From Pseudomonas sp. FP198 (lineage in GTDB: Bacteria; Pseudomonadota; Gammaproteobacteria; Pseudomonadales; Pseudomonadaceae): a DNA stretch of 64,000 nucleotides. The notes beneath the pieces are model-generated. The model did no database searches. It was not told the origin of the DNA and saw only the letters and a list, made by a program, of their open reading frames with translations. Positions 30,289-39,438 of the stretch are shown piece by piece. The translations under genes and the position numbers were made by a program. The stretch lies in assembly GCF_030687895.1 (NCBI RefSeq), contig NZ_CP117452.1:1753501-1817500 (forward strand), given 5' to 3'. How positions within the stretch are numbered: position 1 is the first letter of the stretch; every line of letters begins with the position of its first letter.

Positions 30289-30567
30289 ATGAAAAAGCTA
30301 ATGGTCGTATTGGTCGTTCTGATGCTCGTCGGTTGTAGTACACAGGCGAAGACACGAGCAGTGCGTGGGGTCAGCGGCGTACAGGTCGATTGTTCCGGGT
30401 TGGGTTCTGGTTGGGACAAATGCCATAAGCGCGCGGCGAAAGAATGCAAAGGTGCAGGATACAAAGTCATCACGCGTTCCGATGACGCCAGGGACGAAGA
30501 TATCTATCCTTTTGGCATCAACCCAGCCGGCTATCTGACTCGCACGATGTTGGTTATCTGTCGATGA
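30289..30567 (+). CDS. small lipoprotein of unknown function
   Basis: Encodes 92 residues. The signal sequence MKKLMVVLVVLMLVGC ends in a lipobox (LVGC, lipidated Cys16, Ser at +2, which favours outer-membrane sorting). The mature part has two further cysteines spaced in GSGWDKCHKRAAKECKGAGY and a last one in MLVICR; the middle pair may form a disulfide. AAGGAA precedes the ATG. It follows the WbpV-like gene by about 130 bases and precedes ihfB. Codons are AT-richer than in rpsA. I do not recognise the family. Confidence 0.75.
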   Translation: MKKLMVVLVVLMLVGCSTQAKTRAVRGVSGVQVDCSGLGSGWDKCHKRAAKECKGAGYKVITRSDDARDEDIYPFGINPAGYLTRTMLVICR

Positions 30568-30713
30568 GCGCCGGTCACATTGGATATCTGCACAAAAACG
30601 GGGCATCTGCGCAACCTTGAATATATGTCAATACATAGGCTGTTCAAATCCCTCCGGTCATGCTAAAACCTGTTAAGCGATTTTCCTAGCTGCTTGAAAA
30701 AGAAGGGAAAAAC

Positions 30714-31007
30714 ATGACGAAGTCGGAGTTGATCGAACGGATTGTCACCCATCAAGGGCTACTCTCATCCAAGGATGTGGAGCTGGCCATCAAGACCATG
30801 CTTGAGCAAATGTCCCAATGCCTGGCTACAGGCGATCGAATCGAGATTCGAGGTTTTGGCAGCTTTTCTCTTCATTATCGGGCGCCACGTGTAGGCCGTA
30901 ATCCCAAAACCGGTCAGTCCGTTAGCCTGGATGGAAAATTTGTTCCGCATTTCAAGCCGGGCAAGGAGCTTCGGGATCGTGTGAACGAAGAGGAGGAGGG
31001 CGTTTGA
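30714..31007 (+). CDS. ihfB: integration host factor subunit beta
   Basis: Encodes 97 residues. IHF-beta pairs with IHF-alpha to bend DNA sharply at specific sites, acting at sigma-54 promoters, recombination and replication. Seen: [39 protein letters not shown] and the DNA-intercalating arm [12 protein letters not shown] with its proline, then [12 protein letters not shown]. The acidic C-terminal tail is typical of pseudomonads. AAGGGAAAAAC precedes the ATG. It normally follows rpsA directly; here two genes have come between them. lapA starts 25 bases on. Confidence 0.96.
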   Translation: MTKSELIERIVTHQGLLSSKDVELAIKTMLEQMSQCLATGDRIEIRGFGSFSLHYRAPRVGRNPKTGQSVSLDGKFVPHFKPGKELRDRVNEEEEGV

Positions 31008-31032
31008 CTGCGCCTGAACGAGGAGCAGGAAA

Positions 31033-31263
31033 GTGACTAAACTAAAACGTATTCTTTTTGCGGTGTTCGTGCTGCTGACAATTCTCATTGTTCTCGCATT
31101 TGTCTTGGAAAACCAAGAGCAGGTTTCCTTGTCATTTCTGGGCTGGGCTGGGCCTCAATTGCCGGTATCTGTCATCAGTGTCGTTGCGTTGTTGCTTGGC
31201 ATGCTGCTCGGTCCGTTACTCGGATGGTTAGTGGGCCGCATCAAGCGTAAGCGTCTGGTCTGA
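31033..31263 (+). CDS. lapA: LapA-family (DUF1049) inner-membrane protein
   Basis: Encodes 76 residues with two hydrophobic helices (about 5-25 and 41-66) joined by LENQEQVSLSFLGWAGPQLP, the DUF1049 signature, and a basic end (RIKRKRLV). In E. coli LapA works with LapB to control LpxC turnover and so LPS amount; no lapB gene is adjacent here. GTG start with AGGAGCAGGAAA upstream. Its place after ihfB is conserved in pseudomonads. Confidence 0.85.
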   Translation: MTKLKRILFAVFVLLTILIVLAFVLENQEQVSLSFLGWAGPQLPVSVISVVALLLGMLLGPLLGWLVGRIKRKRLV

Positions 31264-31390
31264 AGGTTGGTCATGCATTTCGGCGAGACCCAGTGAACGC
31301 CGGACAGTCTATATCCGTTAGTAAATAGTCCATTAATCTGTAAAATGTTCCGCTTGATCGGACATGGCGTCTACGTGTCCAGTCAGCGTA

Positions 31391-31417
31391 ACAAAGCCCC
31401 ACAGAAAATGGCTTTGT
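31391..31417. promoter_or_regulatory. hairpin in the rmlB leader
   Basis: ACAAAGCC pairs perfectly with GGCTTTGT around an 11-base loop, about 60 bases before the rmlB start. No T-run follows, so it is not a standard terminator. It may be part of the untranslated leader of the sugar operon. No ops/JUMPStart element was found in this region. Confidence 0.35.
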
Positions 31418-31477
31418 GTTCATGGATTAGACAGCGCTCGGTTGGCAGCCTGTTGACAGCTCAAGGGTATGGTTCGC

Positions 31478-32554
31478 GTGAAAATCTTAGTCACTGGCGG
31501 CGCCGGGTTTATCGGCTCTGCCGTCATTCGTCATATCATCTCCAATACCACAGATACGGTCGTGAATGTCGACAAACTCACGTACGCCGGCAATTTGGAA
31601 TCCTTGGCCGAAGTCAGCCAGAGTCCCCGTTATGCTTTCGAGCGCGTAGACATCTGCGACCGCGCTGAAATGGATCGCGTCCTGCATGATCACCAGCCTG
31701 ACGCGATCATGCATCTGGCTGCGGAGTCCCATGTGGACCGTTCGATCTCCGGACCGTCCGAGTTCATTCAGACGAACATCATCGGCACTTACACCTTGCT
31801 TGAAGCCGCCCGCCATTATTGGGCTGCGCTGGATGAAGCACGAAAAGCCAATTTCCGTTTCCATCACATTTCTACGGATGAAGTCTATGGTGACCTCGAG
31901 GGTCCGGAAGACTTGTTCACCGAAACAACCCCCTATCAGCCAAGCTCGCCTTATTCGGCCAGCAAGGCCAGTTCTGATCACTTGGTCCGCGCCTGGAGCC
32001 GTACTTACGGCTTGCCGACGCTGGTGACCAATTGCTCGAACAACTACGGCCCCTGCCATTTCCCCGAAAAACTTATTCCGCTGATCATTCTCAATGCGTT
32101 GGAAGGCAAGCCTCTGCCGGTGTACGGCAAAGGCAACCAGATACGTGACTGGCTCTATGTGGAAGATCATGCCCGGGCGCTATACAAGGTGGTAACGGAA
32201 GGTGTGATTGGCGAGACTTACAACATCGGCGGTCACAACGAAAAGCAGAATATTGAAGTTGTGCATGCATTGTGTGCGCTGCTGGATGAATTGCGCCCCG
32301 AGTCTGTTCATCGTCCCCATGCCCAGCTGATCACCTATGTTCAGGACCGCCCAGGCCACGACCAGCGTTACGCCATCGATGCCAGCAAGATCCAACGAGA
32401 ATTGGGCTGGGTGCCAGAGGAGACATTTGAAAGCGGTATCCGTAAAACCGTCGAGTGGTACCTGAAAAACAATGAATGGGTGATGCACGTGAAGAGTGGT
32501 AGCTACCAGCAGTGGATTGATCAGAACTATAGCGATCGATCAGGTAAGGCATGA
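31478..32554 (+). CDS. rmlB: dTDP-glucose 4,6-dehydratase
   Basis: Encodes about 358 residues. RmlB turns dTDP-glucose into dTDP-4-keto-6-deoxyglucose, step two of dTDP-L-rhamnose synthesis. Seen: [64 protein letters not shown] with YxxxK, and [16 protein letters not shown] prefer the GTG at 31478, since AAGGG at 31463-31467 is ten bases away; an ATG at 31469 lies one base from that site and adds only three residues. The stop overlaps the rmlD start by four bases (ATGA). Confidence 0.95.
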   Translation: MKILVTGGAGFIGSAVIRHIISNTTDTVVNVDKLTYAGNLESLAEVSQSPRYAFERVDICDRAEMDRVLHDHQPDAIMHLAAESHVDRSISGPSEFIQTNIIGTYTLLEAARHYWAALDEARKANFRFHHISTDEVYGDLEGPEDLFTETTPYQPSSPYSASKASSDHLVRAWSRTYGLPTLVTNCSNNYGPCHFPEKLIPLIILNALEGKPLPVYGKGNQIRDWLYVEDHARALYKVVTEGVIGETYNIGGHNEKQNIEVVHALCALLDELRPESVHRPHAQLITYVQDRPGHDQRYAIDASKIQRELGWVPEETFESGIRKTVEWYLKNNEWVMHVKSGSYQQWIDQNYSDRSGKA

Positions 32555-33444
32555 AAATTCTTCTTCTCGGAAAAAACGGGCAGGTAGGATGGGAGCTACA
32601 GCGTTCGCTTGCTCCGCTTGGTGATCTCATCTCCCTGGATCGTCATTCCTCCGATGGCCTGAGTGGCGATCTGTCCAACCTTGATATGCTGCGTGCGACG
32701 ATTCGTCAGGTTAAGCCTGACATAATTGTCAATGCGGCGGCTTACACTGCTGTTGATAAAGCCGAGTCCGAAACCGAGCTGGCTCAACTGGTCAACGGCT
32801 CTGCCACTCGAGTCATGGCTGAGGAGGCGGCGTCCCGAGGCGCATGGCTGATTCATTATTCAACTGACTACGTCTTCAACGGCCAGGGGACCAAGGCCTG
32901 GCAAGAGACCGATGCAGTAGCTCCGGTGAATCACTACGGCGCAAGCAAATCCGTCGGTGAGCAGGCAATTATCGCTTCAGGTTGCAAATACCTACTGTTT
33001 CGCACCAGTTGGGTATACGGTGCCCGGGGTAATAATTTTGCAAAAACGATGCTGCGCCTGGGCAAGGAACGTGAGACTTTGAATGTTATCGCTGATCAGG
33101 TTGGAGCACCTACTGGCGCGGACCTGATCGCCGACGTGACTGCCTTGGCGATTCAGAAAGCCATGGTATGTCCTGAGTTAAGCGGTGTTTATCACTTGGC
33201 TGCCAGCGGCGAGGTGTCTTGGCATGGCTATGCCAGCTATGTCATTGACTTCGCTCGCAGCCAGGGAGAGTCATTGATGGTGACTACTGTGAACCCGATC
33301 GAAACCAGTGATTACCCTACCCCCGCGCGTCGGCCGCTAAACTCTCGTCTGAATACTCAAAAACTGCGCGATAATTTTTCACTACGCCTGCCGGATTGGC
33401 AAAGTGGCGTAACCCGAATGCTTAGGGAAGTTCTAAATAAATGA
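32551..33444 (+). CDS. rmlD: dTDP-4-dehydrorhamnose reductase
   Basis: Encodes 297 residues. RmlD is the last enzyme of dTDP-L-rhamnose synthesis, using NADPH. Seen: [58 protein letters not shown] and [19 protein letters not shown]. Its substrate comes from the epimerase RmlC, whose gene is missing from this operon. The ATG start overlaps the rmlB stop, and its own stop overlaps rmlA (ATGA), so the three are coupled. Confidence 0.95.
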   Translation: MKILLLGKNGQVGWELQRSLAPLGDLISLDRHSSDGLSGDLSNLDMLRATIRQVKPDIIVNAAAYTAVDKAESETELAQLVNGSATRVMAEEAASRGAWLIHYSTDYVFNGQGTKAWQETDAVAPVNHYGASKSVGEQAIIASGCKYLLFRTSWVYGARGNNFAKTMLRLGKERETLNVIADQVGAPTGADLIADVTALAIQKAMVCPELSGVYHLAASGEVSWHGYASYVIDFARSQGESLMVTTVNPIETSDYPTPARRPLNSRLNTQKLRDNFSLRLPDWQSGVTRMLREVLNK

Positions 33445-34331
33445 CCGGAACAAATCGTAAAGGTATTATTCTCGCTGGCGGTTCGGGCACGCGGCTGCAT
33501 CCGTTGACGTTGGGCGTATCGAAACAGATGCTTCCCATCTACGACAAACCGATGATTTTCTATCCGTTGTCAGTGCTGATGCTTGCCGGCATGCGTGAAG
33601 TTCTGATTATTTCCACCCCTGAAGACTTGCCGTGCTTTCGCAAGCTGCTAGGTGACGGCACTCATTATGGAATCAAACTGAGCTATGCCGAGCAACCCAG
33701 TCCGGATGGCTTGGCGCAAGCCTTCATTATTGGCGAAGAGTTTATTGGTTCTGATCCATGTTGCTTGATTCTGGGCGACAATATTTTTTATGGTCAGCAT
33801 TTCTCTGACAACTTACGCTCCGCCAGCACACAACTACACGGCGCCACCGTTTTTGGTTATCACGTTTCGGACCCTGAGCGTTTCGGGGTGGTTGAGTTTG
33901 ACGCCGATGGTCGGGCCTTGAGTATTGAAGAGAAACCTCTCGAACCCAAATCCAGCTATGCGGTGACAGGATTGTATTTTTATGACAATCAGGTCGTCAA
34001 AATCGCGAAGAGCATCAAGCCCTCTGCGCGTGGCGAATTAGAGATTACTGATGTCAATCGGGTCTACCTCGAGCAACAGTCTCTCAATGTTGAAATGCTT
34101 GGTCGTGGCTTTGCCTGGCTGGACACGGGTACTCATGATTCGTTACTGGAGGCGAGTCATTTCGTGCACACCATCGAGCAACGTCAAGGGCTGAAGGTGG
34201 CGTGCCTGGAAGAAATTGCCTATAACAACGGCTGGATTACTGCCGAACAGCTAGGTGCCCAAGCGGATGCGTTGAAGAAGACTGGTTATGGTCAGTATTT
34301 GCAAAAGCTGCTGAACTCACCTTCCCACTGA
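33441..34331 (+). CDS. rmlA: glucose-1-phosphate thymidylyltransferase
   Basis: Encodes 296 residues. RmlA joins glucose-1-phosphate and dTTP to give dTDP-glucose, the regulated first step. Seen: [50 protein letters not shown] and [17 protein letters not shown], all typical of the family. The start overlaps the rmlD stop. Codons here are somewhat AT-richer than in the housekeeping genes. A glycosyltransferase gene follows 47 bases later where rmlC might be expected. Confidence 0.95.
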   Translation: MTGTNRKGIILAGGSGTRLHPLTLGVSKQMLPIYDKPMIFYPLSVLMLAGMREVLIISTPEDLPCFRKLLGDGTHYGIKLSYAEQPSPDGLAQAFIIGEEFIGSDPCCLILGDNIFYGQHFSDNLRSASTQLHGATVFGYHVSDPERFGVVEFDADGRALSIEEKPLEPKSSYAVTGLYFYDNQVVKIAKSIKPSARGELEITDVNRVYLEQQSLNVEMLGRGFAWLDTGTHDSLLEASHFVHTIEQRQGLKVACLEEIAYNNGWITAEQLGAQADALKKTGYGQYLQKLLNSPSH

Positions 34332-34378
34332 CCGAAGCTAAGTCGTTAAACCTGGTTTGACGATATAAGCAGGAAATA

Positions 34379-35323
34379 ATGCCAGTGAAATATCCCAGGG
34401 TTGCGGTTTTGCTGGCTGCCTGCAATGGCATACAGTGGATCGAAGAGCAGCTGCTTTCGATCCTTTGCCAGTCGGCGAGTGACGTGACTGTCTTTATTAG
34501 TATCGATCCATCCACTGACGGTACCAGCGAATGGTGCACTCGTTATGCTGCCACGAATAAACGTGTGGAAATATTACCTCCCAGTGACACCTTGGGTGGA
34601 GCGGCACGTAATTTTTTCAGGCTACTTCGTGATGTAAGTTTTGAAGATTATGACTATGTAGCCTTCGCCGACCAAGATGATATATGGCATGAGGACAAGC
34701 TCGAGCGTGCGACCCACGCCATTCAGATACATGGTGTGGACGTCTATTCCAGTAATGTCACTGCTTTTTGGCCGGATGGAAAAACCCGGTTGCTTGACAA
34801 AGCTCAAGCTCAGGTCCGGTGGGACTATCTATTCGAGGCGGCGGGCCCAGGTTGTACTTATGTAATGAGTCAACAAGTGGCATCGGCTATAAAGAAATCC
34901 ATTCTGGCCAACTGGGCTGATCTGCAGAGCGTCAGTTTGCATGATTGGTATTGCTACGCTTTTGCGCGTAGCCGCAACTTCAAATGGTTCATTGATCCAA
35001 AGCCATCCCTGCAATACCGCCAACATGAGCGTAATCAGTTCGGGGCCAACGTCGGATTGAGATCGCTGATTTTACGTTATCAGACAATTCACGATGGCTG
35101 GTGGTTCTCCCAGATCCGGCTGATCGCCCGTCTGGTGGGGGAAACTACCGATCCTTTTGTCCAGAGTTGGCTAAGCATGGAGCGCGTGCAATTATTAAAA
35201 TTGTCTTTTAGTGCCTGGCGCTGTCGGCGACGGGTTCGGGACAAATGTCTGTTTTTTCTGATCTGCTGGGCAGCGGCATTGTTTGGTGTCAAGGGCGTGC
35301 GGCCAGATCCAGGCTCTGACTAA
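34379..35323 (+). CDS. glycosyltransferase family 2, rhamnosyltransferase-like
   Basis: Encodes 314 residues with a GT-A fold. Seen: VAVLLAACNGIQWIEEQLLS, the acidic metal site FADQDDIWHEDKLERA and the late motif LQYRQHERNQFGANVGL. The QDDIW and YRQH pair is typical of RgpB-type transferases that add L-rhamnose, which fits its place just after rmlBDA; donor and linkage are inference. The C-terminus has a basic and hydrophobic stretch that may touch the membrane. A second member of the same subfamily lies at 39439 on the other strand. Confidence 0.8.
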   Translation: MPVKYPRVAVLLAACNGIQWIEEQLLSILCQSASDVTVFISIDPSTDGTSEWCTRYAATNKRVEILPPSDTLGGAARNFFRLLRDVSFEDYDYVAFADQDDIWHEDKLERATHAIQIHGVDVYSSNVTAFWPDGKTRLLDKAQAQVRWDYLFEAAGPGCTYVMSQQVASAIKKSILANWADLQSVSLHDWYCYAFARSRNFKWFIDPKPSLQYRQHERNQFGANVGLRSLILRYQTIHDGWWFSQIRLIARLVGETTDPFVQSWLSMERVQLLKLSFSAWRCRRRVRDKCLFFLICWAAALFGVKGVRPDPGSD

Positions 35324-35406
35324 CGGGCGGAGAGTTAAGGTACTGACGTGCTGAGCTGATAGACGTTGAGGTGGCCGGTCGGCCATCACCGGAATCGAGA
35401 ACTACG

Positions 35407-36411
35407 ATGATTTATGGGTTTTTATTAATAATGGTATTTACTGCCACCTGGGCAGGTACTTGGCTTTTGCGAAAATATGCGTTGTCGCGAAGTCTGATGG
35501 ATATTCCGAATGAGCGTAGCGCTCATTCGGTTCCGGTGCCCCGTGGTGGTGGTGTCTCGATCGTTTTGGCCTTGATGCTGGTTCTTCCGGTTCTGACATT
35601 ATTAGGTTCATTACCAGGCCCGGAATTAATTGCGATGCTGGGAGCCGGTATGGTAGTCGCGGTAATCGGTTTTGTTGACGATCATGGGCATATTCCGGCC
35701 CGGTGGCGTTTGCTGGGGCATTTCATGGCAGCCGCTTGGGTTCTGTTCTGGTTTGACGGGGTTCCGCCTATTGAGCTGTTTGGTGTTTTGTTTGAGCCGG
35801 GATGGATTGCCGGCGTATTTGGAACAGTTGCTCTGGTCTGGATGCTCAATCTTTACAACTTTATGGACGGTATTGACGGCTTGGCCTGTGCTGAAGCGAT
35901 CAGCGTATGCCTGGGCGGAAGCTTGCTTTACTGGATGGGCGACGCTCACGAGCTGATCTGGGCTCCGCTGATGCTGTCGGTAGCTGTCGCCGGCTTCCTG
36001 TGTTGGAACTATCCGCCTGCACGTATTTTCATGGGGGATGCAGGCAGCGGTTTTCTCGGAATCATTATTGGCGCGATGGTGCTGCAAGCTGCCTGGAGCA
36101 AACCAGAGTTGCTTTGGAGTTGGTTGATTCTCCTAGGGGTTTTTATTGTTGATGCTACATGGACGCTTGTTCGACGGCTGATTGGAGGGTGTAAAATTTA
36201 TGAGGCCCATAGTAGCCATGGTTACCAAAAGGCGGCTCGGCGTTGGGGGCATAAAAAGGTAACTGGCACGGTTGTCTATGTAAACGTACTTTTTCTGTTG
36301 CCTGTTTCGATCCTGGTTCAGCTCGGTTACTTGAGTGCTGTCGCGGGAGTCTTCTGGGCATACCTTCCGCTTGTTTTTATTGCTTACCTATTGAAGGCGG
36401 GCCAGGTCTAG
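35407..36411 (+). CDS. wbpL: undecaprenyl-phosphate sugar-1-phosphate transferase, WbpL/WecA family
   Basis: Encodes 334 residues with about ten membrane helices. It starts lipid-linked glycan synthesis by moving a HexNAc-1-phosphate from a UDP-sugar to undecaprenyl phosphate on the inner face of the inner membrane. Seen: ERSAHSVPVPRGGGVSIV, VVAVIGFVDDHGHIPARWRL with the Asp pair, LYNFMDGIDGLACAEA, and the phosphate-binding ARIFMGDAGSGFLG. The cytoplasmic C-terminal loop SHGYQKAARRWGHKKVT is typical of WbpL and WecA, which accept N-acetyl sugars. I use the ATG at 35407; the in-frame codons before it lack a ribosome site. Confidence 0.88.
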   Translation: MIYGFLLIMVFTATWAGTWLLRKYALSRSLMDIPNERSAHSVPVPRGGGVSIVLALMLVLPVLTLLGSLPGPELIAMLGAGMVVAVIGFVDDHGHIPARWRLLGHFMAAAWVLFWFDGVPPIELFGVLFEPGWIAGVFGTVALVWMLNLYNFMDGIDGLACAEAISVCLGGSLLYWMGDAHELIWAPLMLSVAVAGFLCWNYPPARIFMGDAGSGFLGIIIGAMVLQAAWSKPELLWSWLILLGVFIVDATWTLVRRLIGGCKIYEAHSSHGYQKAARRWGHKKVTGTVVYVNVLFLLPVSILVQLGYLSAVAGVFWAYLPLVFIAYLLKAGQV

Positions 36412-36541
36412 CCTCGTAGTTCTTACGCGGTGGCTGAACAAGGTAAGCGGGGTTTCAGATGTTAGCCTGGCTACATTAAACATAGTATAAGCTTCGATAG
36501 AGGCCGTGGAGACTATAAGGTTTGTTGAGGCAAGGCAGAAT

Positions 36542-37696
36542 ATGAACCAAGAATATGCGGGACAGCGACAGATCAGCGGTATGGATGGGATGCGTGCACT
36601 GGGCGTGCTGATGGTGTTGATCTCTCATCTTTGGCCTCGTCCCGATTCAATACTTGATTATTTTCATTTCGGACGCGTAGGTGTAATTCTTTTTTTTGTC
36701 ATTAGCGGGTTTTTGGTGACAAGGTCCCTTCTGGAACTGCAGCGTCACGTCGGTGATGGTTCACTTGGCAGGTATTCAGCCTTTACCACCTTCTATTACC
36801 GAAGGGCTTTAAGGATTTTCCCCCTATATTATCTGGCACTGGCGTATCTTTATTGGGTGGCGAAAGATCCATATGTCACGGCCAATCCGTCTTGGCTATT
36901 ATTTTATGTCTCGAATTATTCATTTTTTGCTGATGTGTCGTTTGGAAATGCCGACCATTTTTGGACGTTAGCGGTTGAAGAGCAATTTTATTTTATTATT
37001 CCGTTTTTTTTGATTCTTTTGGCGCCGCGACGTTCCTTTCTATGGATTGTCATGTTTTTTATAGGCGGCATTATTTTGAAAACGCTGTTTGCCTATTCAT
37101 TTTCTGCTCGGGGTGGTTTTTATGTATGGAACTACGCGACACATCCATTGTGGGGCTGTGTAGAGGGGCTCTGTCTGGGGGCGTTACTAGCATATAAACG
37201 CTCCACTGTGACCTGGGTGGGCAGCGGGTCAGCGGTGCTGGCAGGCTTCCTGTGCTTGACAGCAGCATCCGTTTATTTTTACTTTTTTCGTGCAGGAATA
37301 AATCAGGATGTGCTTTATACCTCCTTGGCGCACTTATGTTTTGCACTGTTTGCTGTGACCTTGATTGCCTACGTCTCACAAAACCAGCGGGGTGGCTTGG
37401 TGCGGCTGCTGGAGTTGAGCGTTTTTAAATGGATCGGGCGTATCAGTTATGGTGTGTACGTTATACATTATATTGCCAGGCCCGGTGGGGTTGAGTGGGT
37501 GGCTCGAAATAAGGAGCATTTTCCTGAGGTGCTGCAGCCTTATTTGGTTTTTATTGTGGTGAGTTTGTTTTCCTTGGGTTTGGCTAGTCTTTCGTTTGTG
37601 TGTCTGGAGAAGCCTTTGCTTTCGTTGAAGAAACTATATCCGAAACGTCCGGATGGGAGAGCACGGCTCGAGGTGGCAGACTCGAAGCGTAACTAG
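36542..37696 (+). CDS. acyltransferase family 3 membrane protein
   Basis: Encodes 384 residues with about ten hydrophobic helices. The family marks are GMDGMRALGVLMVLISHLWP with the catalytic-type histidine, FFVISGFLVTRSLLEL, and TFYYRRALRIFPLYYL. HFWTLAVEEQFYFIIPFFL is the usual later motif. Such proteins O-acetylate or otherwise acylate sugars of O-antigens and exopolysaccharides, here probably the product of this locus. Composition is clearly AT-richer (many TTT, ATT) than the rest of the window, a sign of transfer. AAGG six bases before the ATG at 36542 sets the start over a GTG at 36506. Confidence 0.85.
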   Translation: MNQEYAGQRQISGMDGMRALGVLMVLISHLWPRPDSILDYFHFGRVGVILFFVISGFLVTRSLLELQRHVGDGSLGRYSAFTTFYYRRALRIFPLYYLALAYLYWVAKDPYVTANPSWLLFYVSNYSFFADVSFGNADHFWTLAVEEQFYFIIPFFLILLAPRRSFLWIVMFFIGGIILKTLFAYSFSARGGFYVWNYATHPLWGCVEGLCLGALLAYKRSTVTWVGSGSAVLAGFLCLTAASVYFYFFRAGINQDVLYTSLAHLCFALFAVTLIAYVSQNQRGGLVRLLELSVFKWIGRISYGVYVIHYIARPGGVEWVARNKEHFPEVLQPYLVFIVVSLFSLGLASLSFVCLEKPLLSLKKLYPKRPDGRARLEVADSKRN

Positions 37697-37758
37697 CCTG
37701 TAAATAACGAAAGCACAGCTGTTCGCCAGGATATCAATAAGCGGACCTTTCTGGCGTG

Positions 37759-38361
37759 TCAGGCCGTGTTGGTTTTTATCCGGGCGTCAATATATTCAAG
37801 TATGCGGTCCACGGAGTCGGTCAAATGCTCCGAGGTTGTATCTATTTTAATATGAGGATTCTCAGGTGCTTCATAGGCAGAATCAATTCCTGTGAAATTC
37901 TTGATAAGCCCCTGCCTCGCTTTGCCGTACAATCCTTTAGGATCTCGACGCTCGCATTCGGCGAGAGGGGTATCGATGAAAACCTCAATAAAATAATCTT
38001 CCCCGATGACCGATCTGGCCAGGTCGCGGTCGCTACGGAAAGGTGAAATGAAGGCGGTAATAACGATGAGGCCAGCATCAATAAACAACTTGGCCACTTC
38101 AGAGATACGTCGGATGTTTTCTTTCCTGTCGGCGTCGCTGAATCCAAGGTCTTGACACAGTCCCAGACGAATGTTGTCGCCGTCCAATAAGTAGGTATGT
38201 CGCTTGCTATCGGCCAAGGCAAGTTCCAAGGCGTTGGCCAGAGTTGATTTGCCCGAGCCGCTCAGGCCGGTAAACCAGATCACAAGCGGGCGCTGATGTT
38301 TCAACTGTCCGCGCTGGTCGCTACCTACCAATGTCGCTTGTGCGACTAGATTTTTTGTCAT
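37759..38361 (-). CDS. cysC: adenylylsulfate kinase (APS kinase)
   Basis: Encodes 200 residues. CysC phosphorylates APS to PAPS, the sulfate donor. Seen: P-loop [56 protein letters not shown] and [10 protein letters not shown], all as in active APS kinases. It is on the opposite strand to its neighbours and converges on the acyltransferase gene. It stands without cysD, cysN or cysH, so it is more likely to serve sulfation of a sugar than bulk cysteine synthesis, but no sulfotransferase is in the window. From memory P. aeruginosa cysC also lies among sugar genes. Confidence 0.92.
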   Translation of the reverse strand: MTKNLVAQATLVGSDQRGQLKHQRPLVIWFTGLSGSGKSTLANALELALADSKRHTYLLDGDNIRLGLCQDLGFSDADRKENIRRISEVAKLFIDAGLIVITAFISPFRSDRDLARSVIGEDYFIEVFIDTPLAECERRDPKGLYGKARQGLIKNFTGIDSAYEAPENPHIKIDTTSEHLTDSVDRILEYIDARIKTNTA

Positions 38362-38592
38362 GAATCTACCCTTCCAGTGTCCGTGAGCTATTTGAGCGCG
38401 TAAGGTGGCGGATACGCTTGGGCTTTCCGCGACAGCTATCGCTAATGACCATTACCAGGCTTTATGGCAAGATGCCCGCCATCATGCATTCCTTACAGAT
38501 TGTAAGGTGTGCGTTCCTGGCAGGCTTTCACTGCATGGCAGGCGCTATTGGCCGAACGAGAGGCTATTGTACCCCATGTTTCGAGGACGGAT
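38362..38592. other. divergent promoter region with possible coding remnant
   Basis: About 230 bases between cysC (minus) and the methyltransferase gene (plus). It reads like GC-balanced coding sequence: two overlapping plus-strand frames give ALWQDARHHAFLTD (from 38405) and RSWQAFTAWQALLAERE (from 38509). They look as if one protein had been broken by a frameshift, but no family was recognised and chance is possible. Confidence 0.25.
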
Positions 38593-39321
38593 ATGACTAA
38601 CGAAGCTATCGAATTCCAAGGCTTGAAATACCCCATGGCTGCGCTTCAGGTGCTCTTGGCACAGAGCGCTTCCGCTGAGGTTCGCCGGAAATACGAACGG
38701 GAAGGGGAAGATATTTTCGAGATTCTAAAAGGCAACGAAGAGTTTCAAACAGCGTTTCTTGATTCTGTCGTCACAGCCAGCAAGGCGTACGTCAAAAACG
38801 TCCTGCCGTACCTTCCTGAAAAATGCACAAATATTTTGGATATTGGATGTGGCATTGGGTTGGTTCCGTTATTGATTCACAATTATCTACAGGGTGAGAA
38901 GCCGAAGCTTTATCTGTTCGACCAGTCAGTTGACATGAAAAGCCTGACGCCTGCGGACATTGCGCCTACTGGATTTAATGAAACGTATAAATTTACAGCG
39001 TCGCTGGAAATAACCAAGCAGTTTCTGCTTTTGAACGGGGTTGAAGAGAAAAATATCGCCTTGTGTGAAGTCGGTGCCTGGAGTCTTGAGGGGGCCGGGC
39101 CTTTTGATTGCGTGATTTCGCGTAAGTCGTGGGGCTTTCATTATCCGATTGATGAGTATCTGGGTGCAGTCTCTAAAGAACTAAGTTCAACAGGTATCGT
39201 CATAACGGACGTTCGTCGCGGTCAGCAAGGTATTGAAAAAATGCAGGCGGTTTTATCTGATGTGGCAGTCATCAGCGAGGAGAAGAAAAGCGATTTGGTC
39301 CGGGGCCATAAATTAATCTGA
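38593..39321 (+). CDS. SAM-dependent methyltransferase, class I fold
   Basis: Encodes 242 residues. The SAM-binding motif is NILDIGCGIGLVPLLIHNYL near residues 80-100, followed by an acidic LYLFDQSVD at the end of strand two, and FDCVISRKSWGFHYPIDEYL as a likely motif IV/V region. It could methylate a sugar of the local glycan or cap its end; the substrate cannot be read. GAGG lies six bases before the ATG at 38593. A longer in-frame start at 38509 runs through the putative remnant and is less likely. It converges with a glycosyltransferase gene. Confidence 0.75.
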   Translation: MTNEAIEFQGLKYPMAALQVLLAQSASAEVRRKYEREGEDIFEILKGNEEFQTAFLDSVVTASKAYVKNVLPYLPEKCTNILDIGCGIGLVPLLIHNYLQGEKPKLYLFDQSVDMKSLTPADIAPTGFNETYKFTASLEITKQFLLLNGVEEKNIALCEVGAWSLEGAGPFDCVISRKSWGFHYPIDEYLGAVSKELSSTGIVITDVRRGQQGIEKMQAVLSDVAVISEEKKSDLVRGHKLI

Positions 39322-39438
39322 AGATCGGCAGGGTCGGGCAGGTTTTGCTGTGATTGCTGCTTCAGGCCCTGCTTGTTTATTGTGTGTCCTTTCTGTCGAC
39401 CTTGGAAAGGGGCGGCCGGTCGTGATCCGTTTGATGGT

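Noticed and set aside
31264..31477. JUMPStart/ops element in front of rmlB
   Set aside because: The GGCGGTAG core is not present in the leader; only a short hairpin is found.
31345..31668. Possible gene before rmlB (107 codons)
   Set aside because: Most of it overlaps rmlB in another frame, and the part before rmlB has no ribosome site or family pattern.
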